Of a stretch of DNA of 11,978 bases, positions 1-6,988 are shown in pieces. Positions within the stretch are counted from its first letter, which is position 1. The number at the start of each line of letters is the position of its first letter. The DNA comes from Clostridia bacterium (GTDB lineage Bacteria; Bacillota; Clostridia; Christensenellales; UBA1242): positions 1 through 11,978 of the forward strand of contig CAAGCR010000119.1 in assembly GCA_900768425.1 (NCBI GenBank), given 5' to 3'. A program made the position numbers and the translations under genes. The notes beneath the pieces are model-generated. The model was not told the origin of the DNA. It searched no databases and was given only the letters and a program-made list of their open reading frames with translations.

Positions 1-4
1 CTAT

Positions 5-74
5 AGGAAGTAAATTTTGAAACAAGTTCAAAATTTGTGCTAACGCACTAGCAAAATAAGATTTTGCACTTCCT
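5..74. repeat. Near-perfect cloverleaf of four stems (structured DNA or RNA element)
   Basis: The two ends pair as a 7-bp stem (5-11 with 68-74, AGGAAGT/ACTTCCT). This stem encloses three hairpins: 12-21 with 27-36 (10 bp, 5-nt loop), 37-40 with 45-48 (GTGC/GCAC, 4-nt loop) and 51-57 with 61-67 (GCAAAAT/ATTTTGC, 3-nt loop). Only bases 49-50 lie unpaired between stems, so 56 of 70 bases are paired, all as Watson-Crick pairs. Both strands could therefore fold the same way. The arm lengths do not fit a tRNA. No flanking gene is visible to the left. It could be a palindromic mobile repeat, a protein-binding DNA fold, or part of an RNA from the gene left of the window. The fold is seen directly; the role is unknown. 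Confidence 0.6.
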
Positions 75-93
75 GCGATTATATAAAAAGTAA

Positions 94-118
94 TAAAATT
101 TAATTTGTTTAAATTTTA
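94..118. repeat. AT-only hairpin
   Basis: Bases 94-103 and 109-118 form a perfect 10-bp inverted repeat (TAAAATTTAA/TTAAATTTTA) around the loop TTTGT. The stem is entirely A/T, so it would be weak as RNA. It lies between the cloverleaf and the lexA terminator, and no gene overlaps it. Confidence 0.4.
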
Positions 119-142
119 ATAAAAGATGCATATATATCACAA

Positions 143-174
143 AAAAGCAAAACAGAACATAATTACTTGCTTTT
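143..174. repeat. Inverted repeat AAAAGCAA/TTGCTTTT
   Basis: Bases 143-150 pair with 167-174 (8 bp) around a 16-nt loop. It is the third in the row of hairpins in the gene-free stretch 1-358. On either strand it could act as a weak back-up terminator, but it has no separate U-tract. No function can be assigned. Confidence 0.3.
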
Positions 175-179
175 GTAAT

Positions 180-238
180 AAAAAAACACCTATTAGTTGA
201 AGTGTACCATATTTAAGGCGCACTTTAATAAATAGGTG
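180..238 (-). terminator. Intrinsic terminator downstream of lexA (two-part stem, possibly bidirectional)
   Basis: The outer stem CACCTATT (187-194) pairs with AATAGGTG (231-238). After a 2-nt by 2-nt internal loop, an inner stem TTGAAGTG (197-204) pairs with CACTTTAA (221-228), with one G-U type pair. Read on the minus strand the stem is followed by seven U (180-186), which fits the end of a lexA transcript. On the plus strand it is followed by a T-rich run (239-255), so it may also stop transcription from the left. Bases 256-358, between it and the lexA stop codon, show nothing recognisable. Confidence 0.6.
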
Positions 239-358
239 ATTTTATTTTATTATTTCAAATGTTCTTAATAAATAAAGATAATATGAAAGTACCATCACAA
301 AAATTGTAGAAACATCAAAAAAATAAGTTATTGATTTTATTAAATATGTAGTATATTA

Positions 359-967
359 TTAAAATTTTTTAATACAACCAACAACTTTGCCTAAAATAGT
401 GCAGTTGTTAGTTATAATTGGTTTATATAATTCGTTTTGTGGTTGTAATCTAATAAATTGACCTTCTTTATAAAAGTTTTTTACGGTTGCATAACCATCA
501 ATGTATGCAACAACTATATCACCATTTTCGGCATCTTCTTGTTTTTTGACAACAACATAGTCACCATCATCTATTCCTATGTTAATCATACTATCACCGG
601 CAATTCTTAACATAAATAACTCTTGATTTGTTCCAAAAACTGACTTACTCATAACAAATTCATCTTCAATATTTTCAACCGCAAGAATTGGAACTCCAGC
701 CGCAACACGCCCAATTAGGGGAATAGTAACTACATCGTCTTTTTTATCTTGTTTGCTTTGTTTATAGTTGATACTTCTTGATTTGTTGTCGTGTTTAACA
801 ATTAATTTTTTATCCACTAAACGGTCAACATATTTTTTTACCGAGTTAGTAGATTTAATATTTACTCCAACTGAAATTTCTCTATATGATGGGGGAAAAC
901 CATTCTCATTGGTATAATTCTTAATATATTCATATATTTCAGCCTCTTTAATATCACCCTTTTTCAT
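359..967 (-). CDS. lexA: LexA repressor, SOS regulator
   Basis: This 202-residue protein has the two LexA domains. The N-terminal winged helix (about 5-68) contains the GFPPSYREIS pattern and a recognition-helix region with STNSVKKYVDRL. The C-terminal S24-type autoprotease follows. The cleavage site is Ala90-Gly91 (GRVAAGVP), the catalytic serine is Ser126 in AGDSM and the catalytic lysine is Lys163 in ATVK, so self-cleavage after RecA-ssDNA stimulation should be intact. The length is normal for the family. The start at 967 has a Shine-Dalgarno sequence (AGAGGTGA, minus strand 971-978). The gene is monocistronic, with its own promoter and a dyad operator over the -35 box, as expected for an autoregulated SOS repressor. 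No other SOS-box gene was seen in the window. Confidence 0.97.
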   Translation of the reverse strand: MKKGDIKEAEIYEYIKNYTNENGFPPSYREISVGVNIKSTNSVKKYVDRLVDKKLIVKHDNKSRSINYKQSKQDKKDDVVTIPLIGRVAAGVPILAVENIEDEFVMSKSVFGTNQELFMLRIAGDSMINIGIDDGDYVVVKKQEDAENGDIVVAYIDGYATVKNFYKEGQFIRLQPQNELYKPIITNNCTILGKVVGCIKKF

Positions 968-991
968 AATTCACCTCTATTAATTGAATGT

Positions 992-1032
992 ATTTTATCA
1001 TAAAAAAAGATAAAAGTCAAACATTTGTTTAC
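992..1032 (-). promoter_or_regulatory. lexA promoter with overlapping LexA box
   Basis: On the minus strand TTGACT (1015-1020), 17 bp, and TAAAAT (992-997) form a sigma-A type promoter with a TG dinucleotide one base upstream of the -10 (extended -10). The dyad CAAACATTTGTTTAC (1018-1032) overlaps the -35 box. Its half sites AAAC-N4-GTTT resemble the Gram-positive LexA/DinR box (CGAAC-N4-GTTCG) with an A in place of the G of each half. The promoter reading is direct. LexA binding is inferred from position and dyad geometry. Confidence 0.7.
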
Positions 1033-1084
1033 TTTTATCTTCATTTTTTGTTTTATTTTTGAAATAATAAATTTTTTATAACCT

Positions 1085-2953
1085 TTAATATAAGTTTTTA
1101 GATTTTAAAATAAATTTGCGTGCAAAATAATAAACAAAGTACGTTAAAACAAAACATAAAGGGTAGAATATAGATATTTGATATAGGCGAATATTTACAA
1201 AAGTAAAACCGGCTATTAAATTACCCGCTAATATTAAAGGAATAAACAATAGTGAAATAAGTATTAACTTTTTATTTAGTTTGTATTTCGCTATATCAAG
1301 TGCAATTCGCTTTTGTGGGGTTTTTAAATAACAAACCAAATAATAACAAAAATAAATACTTGCTCCAATTGGCATAACTAAGAAAGAAATTGGTTTATTA
1401 AATCTAACACCGGAAACAAAACTATAAGCGACACCAAATATAAGGGATATTACTGCAATATATGCAAAAACAGATAGAGCAGTAAGCATATTTAATTTGT
1501 TTATTTTAACCATATTGTAATCTTTATTTGTCTTTTTTAAAGACTTGGCAAAAGGTTTAAATTTAATATTTTGTTCCTTATAAAATTCTTGCAAATCTTT
1601 ATATGTAGTAAATTTAACTTTATTATCAATTAGTTCTAACTCTTGATTTTCAGAATTAGATTTGCTTTGTTCATATAATTCTTTAACACGATCTTCATAA
1701 TTAGTAGATTTGTCACTTCTTTTTAAATCAGGTGTAACACTATTAGCAGAAATATAGTACTCAAAACGTCTATTATCCCACTTGGTTGGTTTTGGCATAT
1801 CTTCTGGGTTCAATCTTTCGGTTATAAACACACCATCATCGTGTTTAATTTCTTTTTGTTCAACAACTTCTTGTTCAACAACTTCTTTTTTTACTTCAGT
1901 GTCTTGTTGTAAATTATTGTTTGGGGTATCAGTAGCCAAATCATCTGATTTTGGAATATAGTTCTTTAAATCTTTAATATTAACTTTGTTTACTACCGAT
2001 ATGTTTTCACTATTTGAAGGCATTACATTTTCTTCTACTAGAAAGCCTTCTGTTGGCTTATTTTCAGTTTTATCTTCTTCAATAGTTGTAGAAGTTGAGT
2101 TAATCATTTCAGTCTTAGATATATTAGTAATTTGATTGTTATCTAAATTATATGTATTAGAATTATTTAAAGATACATTATTAATAGGTGATTCTTGATT
2201 TAAAGTTAGTTTTTCATCAATTTTTGTTTCTGGCTCGGTATATTTTTTTTCATAGTTAGAAACATTATTAAAGGCTTCACTAAAACTCTTATTTGTTTTT
2301 TTAACATATTCAAAATTATAAGATTTACTCTCTAATGGTTTTTCATAACTAGTTAATATTGGGCTTTGATTTAAAAGAGTAGATGTTTGTTGAACTTGTT
2401 GATTATTGCTTACTATCTCATTATTAGAATTTTGAACCTTATTAGTATTATTAACTTCTTCATTGCTAGGTGGAGTAACTATTATTGAATTAGAGAATAA
2501 ATCAAACTGAACAAAAGCATCATCTTTTTTGATTTCATTAGAATTTTCTTCTTGTTTAACAGAATTTTCTTTATCAATGTTAAATAAATTCTGTTGTTGT
2601 AAAATTTTAGTGTTGTCAGATGAATTATTTAATGAATTGTCATTACTTTGTGATTTATAATATTGTTCTGGTACATCATTTTTCCATTTCTCTAAATGTT
2701 TTTTGCCTAAATCAGTTAAATGGTAATAATGTCGTCTGCCACCAATTTCACTATCTCGCCAATAGGAAGAAATTAAAGATTGTTCTTCCATACGCTTTAA
2801 AGAAGAATATAAACTAGGTTGTTTTATAGAAACTTTACCGGAAGTGTTTTGCAAAACTTCATCTATAATTTCATAACCATATTTATCTCTTTCTAATAAT
2901 GTCATTAAAATAATAGTAGAGAGTTGTCCTCTTGGAATGTCATCTTTTATCAT
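1085..2953 (-). CDS. PadR-family regulator with long disordered linker and four-helix membrane domain
   Basis: Residues about 8-92 are a PadR winged-helix domain (pattern LLERDKYGYEI, QPSLYSSLKRMEEQSLI, GGRRHYYHLTDLGKK). Ordinary PadR proteins are about 100-200 residues; this one has 622. Residues about 100-380 are rich in Asn, Ser, Gln, Glu and Lys and look disordered, with a short repeat EVVEQEVVEQ near 355. A more ordered, basic-aromatic patch around 388-402 (KPTKWDNRRFEYYI) and a Lys-rich stretch before the membrane follow. Four hydrophobic segments lie at about 489-513, 521-543, 563-586 and 592-613, with a basic C-terminal tail, so both ends should be cytoplasmic. The reading frame is unbroken. 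The start at 2953 has AAAGGAT as ribosome site. It reads as a membrane-tethered transcription factor; the signal it senses and its targets are unknown. Confidence 0.85.
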   Translation of the reverse strand: MIKDDIPRGQLSTIILMTLLERDKYGYEIIDEVLQNTSGKVSIKQPSLYSSLKRMEEQSLISSYWRDSEIGGRRHYYHLTDLGKKHLEKWKNDVPEQYYKSQSNDNSLNNSSDNTKILQQQNLFNIDKENSVKQEENSNEIKKDDAFVQFDLFSNSIIVTPPSNEEVNNTNKVQNSNNEIVSNNQQVQQTSTLLNQSPILTSYEKPLESKSYNFEYVKKTNKSFSEAFNNVSNYEKKYTEPETKIDEKLTLNQESPINNVSLNNSNTYNLDNNQITNISKTEMINSTSTTIEEDKTENKPTEGFLVEENVMPSNSENISVVNKVNIKDLKNYIPKSDDLATDTPNNNLQQDTEVKKEVVEQEVVEQKEIKHDDGVFITERLNPEDMPKPTKWDNRRFEYYISANSVTPDLKRSDKSTNYEDRVKELYEQSKSNSENQELELIDNKVKFTTYKDLQEFYKEQNIKFKPFAKSLKKTNKDYNMVKINKLNMLTALSVFAYIAVISLIFGVAYSFVSGVRFNKPISFLVMPIGASIYFCYYLVCYLKTPQKRIALDIAKYKLNKKLILISLLFIPLILAGNLIAGFTFVNIRLYQISIFYPLCFVLTYFVYYFARKFILKSKNLY

Positions 2954-2966
2954 TTGTTTTATCCTT

Positions 2967-3002
2967 TGTATGCATTTTAATACATATTACGCAAAAAGTC
3001 AA
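2967..3002 (-). promoter_or_regulatory. padR promoter with overlapping dyad operator
   Basis: On the minus strand TTGACT (2997-3002), 17 bp, and TAAAAT (2974-2979) make a good promoter that would start transcription near 2967, about 14 nt before the ATG. A dyad TGTAT-N8-ATACA (2967-2984) covers the -10 box. PadR proteins typically bind ATGT-N8-ACAT-like dyads and repress their own genes, so autoregulation is a reasonable inference. Confidence 0.6.
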
Positions 3003-3030
3003 ACTAGTATTATGCAAAATTTCTAAATAC

Positions 3031-3059
3031 TTGATATATACAACATTTTGTGGTACTAT
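3031..3059 (+). promoter_or_regulatory. Extended -10 promoter of the YgjP-like gene, placed for a leaderless transcript
   Basis: TTGATA (3031-3036), 17 bp, and TACTAT (3054-3059) preceded by TGG form an extended -10 promoter. The expected start of transcription, 6-7 bases after the -10, falls on or next to the A of the ATG at 3066. No Shine-Dalgarno sequence is present before that ATG. Confidence 0.55.
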
Positions 3060-3065
3060 TAAAGT

Positions 3066-3713
3066 ATGGAATACAAATTAATACGTTCTAAGAGAAAATT
3101 GTTAACAATTAAAATTACACCTATGTGCGAAGTTGTTGTCCTAGCTCCAAAGAAATGTAGTTTAGATTATATCAATAATTTTATTATAGATAAACAAAAA
3201 TGGATAATAGAAAAATTAAAACAACAACAAATAAACAAATGTGCATACAACAAATATATAAATTTGCAAGATGTTCTTATTTTTGGACAAAGTTATGTCA
3301 TTGAAGATTACAATAATCATTATCAGATTGCGGAATATTATATAAAACACACAAATGCTAGTAACAAGAAAAAGGTTATTAAAGACTTTTTAATAAAACT
3401 AGCAAACGCATATATTCCGAAAAGAGTTGAACAAATTGCAGGCAAGCTTAGTTTGAATTATAATAGCATACAAATTATCTCGGCAAGAAAAAGTTGGGGA
3501 AGTTGCAACAACTTAAAACAATTAAAGTTCAATTTTAGACTTACTATGATACCAAAAGAACTTATAGATTATGTTATATGCCACGAATTGTGCCATATAA
3601 AAGAATTAAACCATAGCAAAAGATTTTGGGAATTACTAGCAAATTTAGGATACAAAAAAACAGCAGTTAAACAAGCATTTAAAGACTATGGCTTTGTTTT
3701 ACAACTGTTTTAA
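3066..3713 (+). CDS. YgjP-like metal-dependent hydrolase (HExxH protein, COG1451 type)
   Basis: This 215-residue protein matches the YgjP/DUF45 family. The N-terminal beta region (IRSKRKLLTIKITP, then VVVLAPKK) is followed by a Lys/Gln-rich linker. The conserved core is RKSWGSC near 140, then LIDYVICHELCHIKELNHS. His173, Glu174 and His177 form HExxH, and His183 is the likely third zinc ligand. Family members are listed as metallopeptidase-like, and the E. coli protein has been described as a UTP pyrophosphatase, so the substrate is left open. The protein is cytoplasmic, without signal peptide or membrane segment. It is divergent from the padR-type gene and convergent with rluA, whose stop is 9 nt away, with no clear terminator between them. 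The start at 3066 is chosen because the first residues fit the family, although no ribosome site precedes it. Confidence 0.85.
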   Translation: MEYKLIRSKRKLLTIKITPMCEVVVLAPKKCSLDYINNFIIDKQKWIIEKLKQQQINKCAYNKYINLQDVLIFGQSYVIEDYNNHYQIAEYYIKHTNASNKKKVIKDFLIKLANAYIPKRVEQIAGKLSLNYNSIQIISARKSWGSCNNLKQLKFNFRLTMIPKELIDYVICHELCHIKELNHSKRFWELLANLGYKKTAVKQAFKDYGFVLQLF

Positions 3714-3722
3714 TTTAAAAGA

Positions 3723-4598
3723 TTAAATATTCATAACGCCTTTAAAATCATCAGGAAAGTTTATTTTAAGATTAATGGTTTTGTTGCTAATGGGATTAAA
3801 TATCTCCATTTTTGCACAGACTAGTGCTGTGTGGTTAATGTTAAAACAAGCATTTCCATATAAGGCATCACCAATTAGTGGGTGGTTAATACTTGACATA
3901 TGAACTCTAATTTGATGAGTACGACCATAATCTATAATTATTTCACATAATGTATTTTTACCATCAAAAACAAGGGGAGTGACATAAGTAATTGCATCTT
4001 TTCCATTTTCGCTGATTTCTCGTTTTTGATTATTATAGCCATCACTATTTAAAGTTGTGGCTATTTTTTTATTTATAACAACACTATCAACTTTTCCTTC
4101 GCAAATAGCATAATATGTTTTCTTAATGTAATTATTGGTGTTGAGTAAATTACTAATTAAACTATGCTTGGCAATGCAAACTAAACCTGCTGTATCTTTA
4201 TCTAAACGATTAACTATTCTTACAATAAAAGATGGGTCTTTATCTTTCATATAGTTAGTAACAGCGCCTGCCAAATTATAGTTTAAGTGTCTTCTTGATG
4301 GAATAGTTGGCATACCGCTCGGTTTATTTACTACTAAAATATCATCATCTTCATATACAATATTTAGCGGTACTATGTTTTGCATAACACTATTACTAGT
4401 ATTTGGGTTTTTGTATAGTTCTATTTCATCGCCATTTTTAATAGGAGCATTGGTAAATGCAATGCTCCCATTAAGTTTTATATATCCTTCTTTTTTTCTA
4501 AGATTTCTTACATAATTTTCACTTATGCCTTGGCGTTTAATATAAGTATAAATTGTGTCATTATTTAAACAGTCATTTACAATTATTTTATTAAACAT
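3723..4598 (-). CDS. RluA-family rRNA/tRNA pseudouridine synthase
   Basis: The 291-residue protein isomerises uridine to pseudouridine in structured RNA. An S4-like RNA-binding domain (about 12-62, with ISENYVRNLRKKEGYIKLNG) precedes the catalytic domain (about 80-285). The active-site motif is VNRLDKDTAGL with catalytic Asp133; the position usually His in HRLD is Asn130, a variant also found in some Firmicutes paralogues. GRTHQIRVHM (225-234) and LIGDALYG (241-248) are typical of the family. It is the third gene of the pheS-pheT-rluA operon: its ATG lies 3 nt after the pheT stop, and its ribosome site (AAAGGT) is inside the end of pheT, which suggests translational coupling. The site it modifies (RluB, C or D type) cannot be told from sequence alone. 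Confidence 0.92.
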   Translation of the reverse strand: MFNKIIVNDCLNNDTIYTYIKRQGISENYVRNLRKKEGYIKLNGSIAFTNAPIKNGDEIELYKNPNTSNSVMQNIVPLNIVYEDDDILVVNKPSGMPTIPSRRHLNYNLAGAVTNYMKDKDPSFIVRIVNRLDKDTAGLVCIAKHSLISNLLNTNNYIKKTYYAICEGKVDSVVINKKIATTLNSDGYNNQKREISENGKDAITYVTPLVFDGKNTLCEIIIDYGRTHQIRVHMSSINHPLIGDALYGNACFNINHTALVCAKMEIFNPISNKTINLKINFPDDFKGVMNI

Positions 4599-4601
4599 AA
4601 A

Positions 4602-6977
4602 TTAACCTTTTAATTTCAAACCAATTTGTTCCATATGTTGTAAAAGTCGCATATTAAATATTTCAATATCTTTTGCTGACAAAGTTTTATCTAAAGCACA
4701 AATATTAAACTTGAATGTCCAACTTGCATAATCTCCTAACTCTTTGCTTTCATATATATCAGTCAATTTGTAAGTCCAAATAAGTTTTGCTCTAAAATTA
4801 TTCAAGTGATTTTCAATATCTGCATATTTAGTAGTTTTTGGAACTAAGAAACTATAATCAAGATTAACATCTTGGAATTTACTTACTTTTTTGATTTTGT
4901 TTTCATAGTTTTTTGCTTGTAATAATTCATTTGTATTTAATTCTAACACTGCAATATTGAATCTTTTATCAATTGCCAATTTTACACTAGGATGCAAAAC
5001 ACCAAAATAGCCTATATTTTTGTTTTCAGCGTAAATATTAGTGCTATTAACTGGGTGCATATAGTTTGGTAAAGCATCAATTTTTCCAAGACTGATTTGT
5101 TTGCCATAAATGTTTTGAGCAATATCCATTAAAACTTCTTTTAGTCTAAAATATAGTTTTTCATTTGATAAAGTTTGACTTGCTAAACAAATTGATAGGT
5201 GAGGTTCTTCAATCGCTAAGTTGTTATCATCTAAACCTGCAACAACTCTTCCTATTTCAAAAATTTGTATGTCTGAATAACTATTTCTATTTTCTTCCAT
5301 AAATTTCAATAGAGTAGGAGCAAGCAAAGATCTAATACCTGATTGTCCGGCATTTGAATCATCTACTAAACTAACATATGATTTTTGTTCTATACCAACA
5401 CTCTTGTTAAAATCAACAAAATCCCATAAATATGAGTGAACTTCATTCATACCATACTTTTCAGCCAAAATGTATTTTGTTTGATATTCATTATTGTGTG
5501 CTTCGTTTTGTTCTATTGATTTAACTTCCATAGAGATAGGTTCTGGTTTTATATTGTCATATCCGTACGAACGAGCAATTTCTTCAACCAAATCTTCTTT
5601 TAAAGAAATATCCTTTGTTGCTCTATAAGAAGGAACTTTTACATTTAACATATTATTTTTCAAATCAACAACAAAACCTAACTTTGTTAAAATGTTTGTT
5701 ATATCATCATTTGTAACATTAACACCTATACGTTTTGAAACAAAATCTGCTGTTATATCAATTTCGCATTCAGGGTATTTTTTTGTGTATACATCAGTAA
5801 GTGATGAAACAACCTTTACACCATTATCTTGTTCTTGTAGCAGTTTTACAAATCTAGCAATGGCAAGAGTAGTCATTTCTGGATCTAATGATTTTTCATA
5901 CCTTTGACTAGCATCGGTTTTTAAACCAATTTTAGTTGATGTAATTCTAATCGCTTTTGAATCAAAGCAAGCACTTTCAAGCAATAAACTATTTGTATCA
6001 TCAGTTATTCCGGATAATTTTCCACCTTTAATACCAGCAATAGCAACAGGTTTATTATTACTATCACAAATTACGGTTGAGCCTTCTGGGATATCGTGTT
6101 CTTCGCCTTCTAATGTTAAAAGTTTAGTGCCTTTTGTTGCAGTATTGACATTAATTCCTTTAACAATGTTTTTATCAAAAGTATGCATTGGTTGACCAAG
6201 TTCTAGCATAATATAGTTGGCAAGATCGGTGAGTAGATTAATATCTCTCATACCGCAGTAGTTTAGTCTAATTTTCATTTGTTGATTGCTTACTTTTCTA
6301 GTAACATTGTCAACTGCAAGAGAAGAATATCTAAAACAATTTTCGCTATTAACATTAATATTTAATTTTGGTAGATTATTATATTCGACCAAAGAAACAA
6401 CATCTAATGGTTTTAATTCTCTATTAAACATAGCGGCAAATTCTCTTGCAAGACCATAATGTCCCCATAGGTCTGGGCGGTTAGTTAATGACTTATTATC
6501 AACTTCAAAAACTATATCATCCATAGGAAAAACAGTATTAATATCAGCACCCAATGTAACAGGGAAGGTTATATCCATAATACCGGAATTATCAGAGCCT
6601 ATTCCTAATTCTTCCTCACTGCAACACATACCAAAACTTTCTACGCCTGCAAGTTTTGCTTTTGTCATTTTATGACCAGCAACTTTGCTTCCGATAGGTG
6701 CAAGGCAAACAACCATATTTTCTCTTACATTTGGAGCACCGCAAACTATTTGCAAAACTTCTGTTCCGGTATTAACTGCCAAAATGTGCAAGTGATCGCT
6801 ATTAGGGTGATTTTCTACTTTTTCAATTTTAGCAAAAATTACACCGGTAGTCTCTTGCCCCTTATGCTCGTAGCCTTCAATTTCGGCTGTTGTTAAATTA
6901 AATTTTTTCATTAATTCTTCTGGTTCAATACCATCAAGATTAACAAAATCTTTTATCCAATTCATTGAAATATACAT
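4602..6977 (-). CDS. pheT: Phenylalanyl-tRNA synthetase beta subunit
   Basis: The 791 residues are the usual length for bacterial PheT, partner of PheS in the alpha2-beta2 enzyme that charges tRNA-Phe. Domain order is visible. An N-terminal lobe starts with MYISMNWIKDFV. An OB-fold tRNA-binding domain spans about 40-150 (IEKVENHPNSDHLHIL, IVCGAPNV, KAKLAGVESFGMCCSE). A B3/4 editing region lies around 210-360 with LTDLANYIMLELGQPMHTFD. A B5 domain covers about 400-470, and a catalytic-like core carries EEIARSYGYDNI. A C-terminal anticodon-binding FDX-ACB domain (about 695-791) contains FQDVNLDYSFLVP. The start has a strong AAGGAG and lies 11 nt after pheS. Expression is controlled from the T-box leader upstream of pheS. 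Confidence 0.98.
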   Translation of the reverse strand: MYISMNWIKDFVNLDGIEPEELMKKFNLTTAEIEGYEHKGQETTGVIFAKIEKVENHPNSDHLHILAVNTGTEVLQIVCGAPNVRENMVVCLAPIGSKVAGHKMTKAKLAGVESFGMCCSEEELGIGSDNSGIMDITFPVTLGADINTVFPMDDIVFEVDNKSLTNRPDLWGHYGLAREFAAMFNRELKPLDVVSLVEYNNLPKLNINVNSENCFRYSSLAVDNVTRKVSNQQMKIRLNYCGMRDINLLTDLANYIMLELGQPMHTFDKNIVKGINVNTATKGTKLLTLEGEEHDIPEGSTVICDSNNKPVAIAGIKGGKLSGITDDTNSLLLESACFDSKAIRITSTKIGLKTDASQRYEKSLDPEMTTLAIARFVKLLQEQDNGVKVVSSLTDVYTKKYPECEIDITADFVSKRIGVNVTNDDITNILTKLGFVVDLKNNMLNVKVPSYRATKDISLKEDLVEEIARSYGYDNIKPEPISMEVKSIEQNEAHNNEYQTKYILAEKYGMNEVHSYLWDFVDFNKSVGIEQKSYVSLVDDSNAGQSGIRSLLAPTLLKFMEENRNSYSDIQIFEIGRVVAGLDDNNLAIEEPHLSICLASQTLSNEKLYFRLKEVLMDIAQNIYGKQISLGKIDALPNYMHPVNSTNIYAENKNIGYFGVLHPSVKLAIDKRFNIAVLELNTNELLQAKNYENKIKKVSKFQDVNLDYSFLVPKTTKYADIENHLNNFRAKLIWTYKLTDIYESKELGDYASWTFKFNICALDKTLSAKDIEIFNMRLLQHMEQIGLKLKG

Positions 6978-6988
6978 ATTCTTTCTCC

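Noticed and set aside
5..74. Cloverleaf shape read as a tRNA or tRNA-like gene
   Set aside because: The arms are 10, 4 and 7 bp with loops of 5, 4 and 3 nt; there is no T-loop TTC motif, no usable anticodon loop of seven bases and no CCA end.
1844..1893. Short tandem repeat in the padR-type gene encoding EVVEQEVVEQ as a possible minisatellite or CRISPR-like unit
   Set aside because: Only about two units exist, in frame and within a low-complexity linker; there are no spacers and no cas genes nearby.
2620..2817. Plus-strand frame of 65 codons opposite the PadR domain
   Set aside because: It lies wholly antisense to a clearly conserved winged-helix region, has no ribosome site and is Asn/Tyr-rich as expected from antisense AT-rich coding DNA.
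3714..3722. Terminator between the convergent YgjP-like and rluA genes
   Set aside because: Only a 6-bp all-A/T stem can be drawn across the 9-nt gap, without a U-tract, so no terminator was called.
4200..4212. RluA active-site motif NRLD instead of HRLD
   Set aside because: The catalytic aspartate is present, and an Asn at the first position is a known natural variant of the family, so it is not a sign of inactivation.
5692..6896. Plus-strand frames opposite pheT (5692-5907 and 6672-6896)
   Set aside because: They are antisense to conserved PheT domains, without ribosome sites or recognisable protein features.
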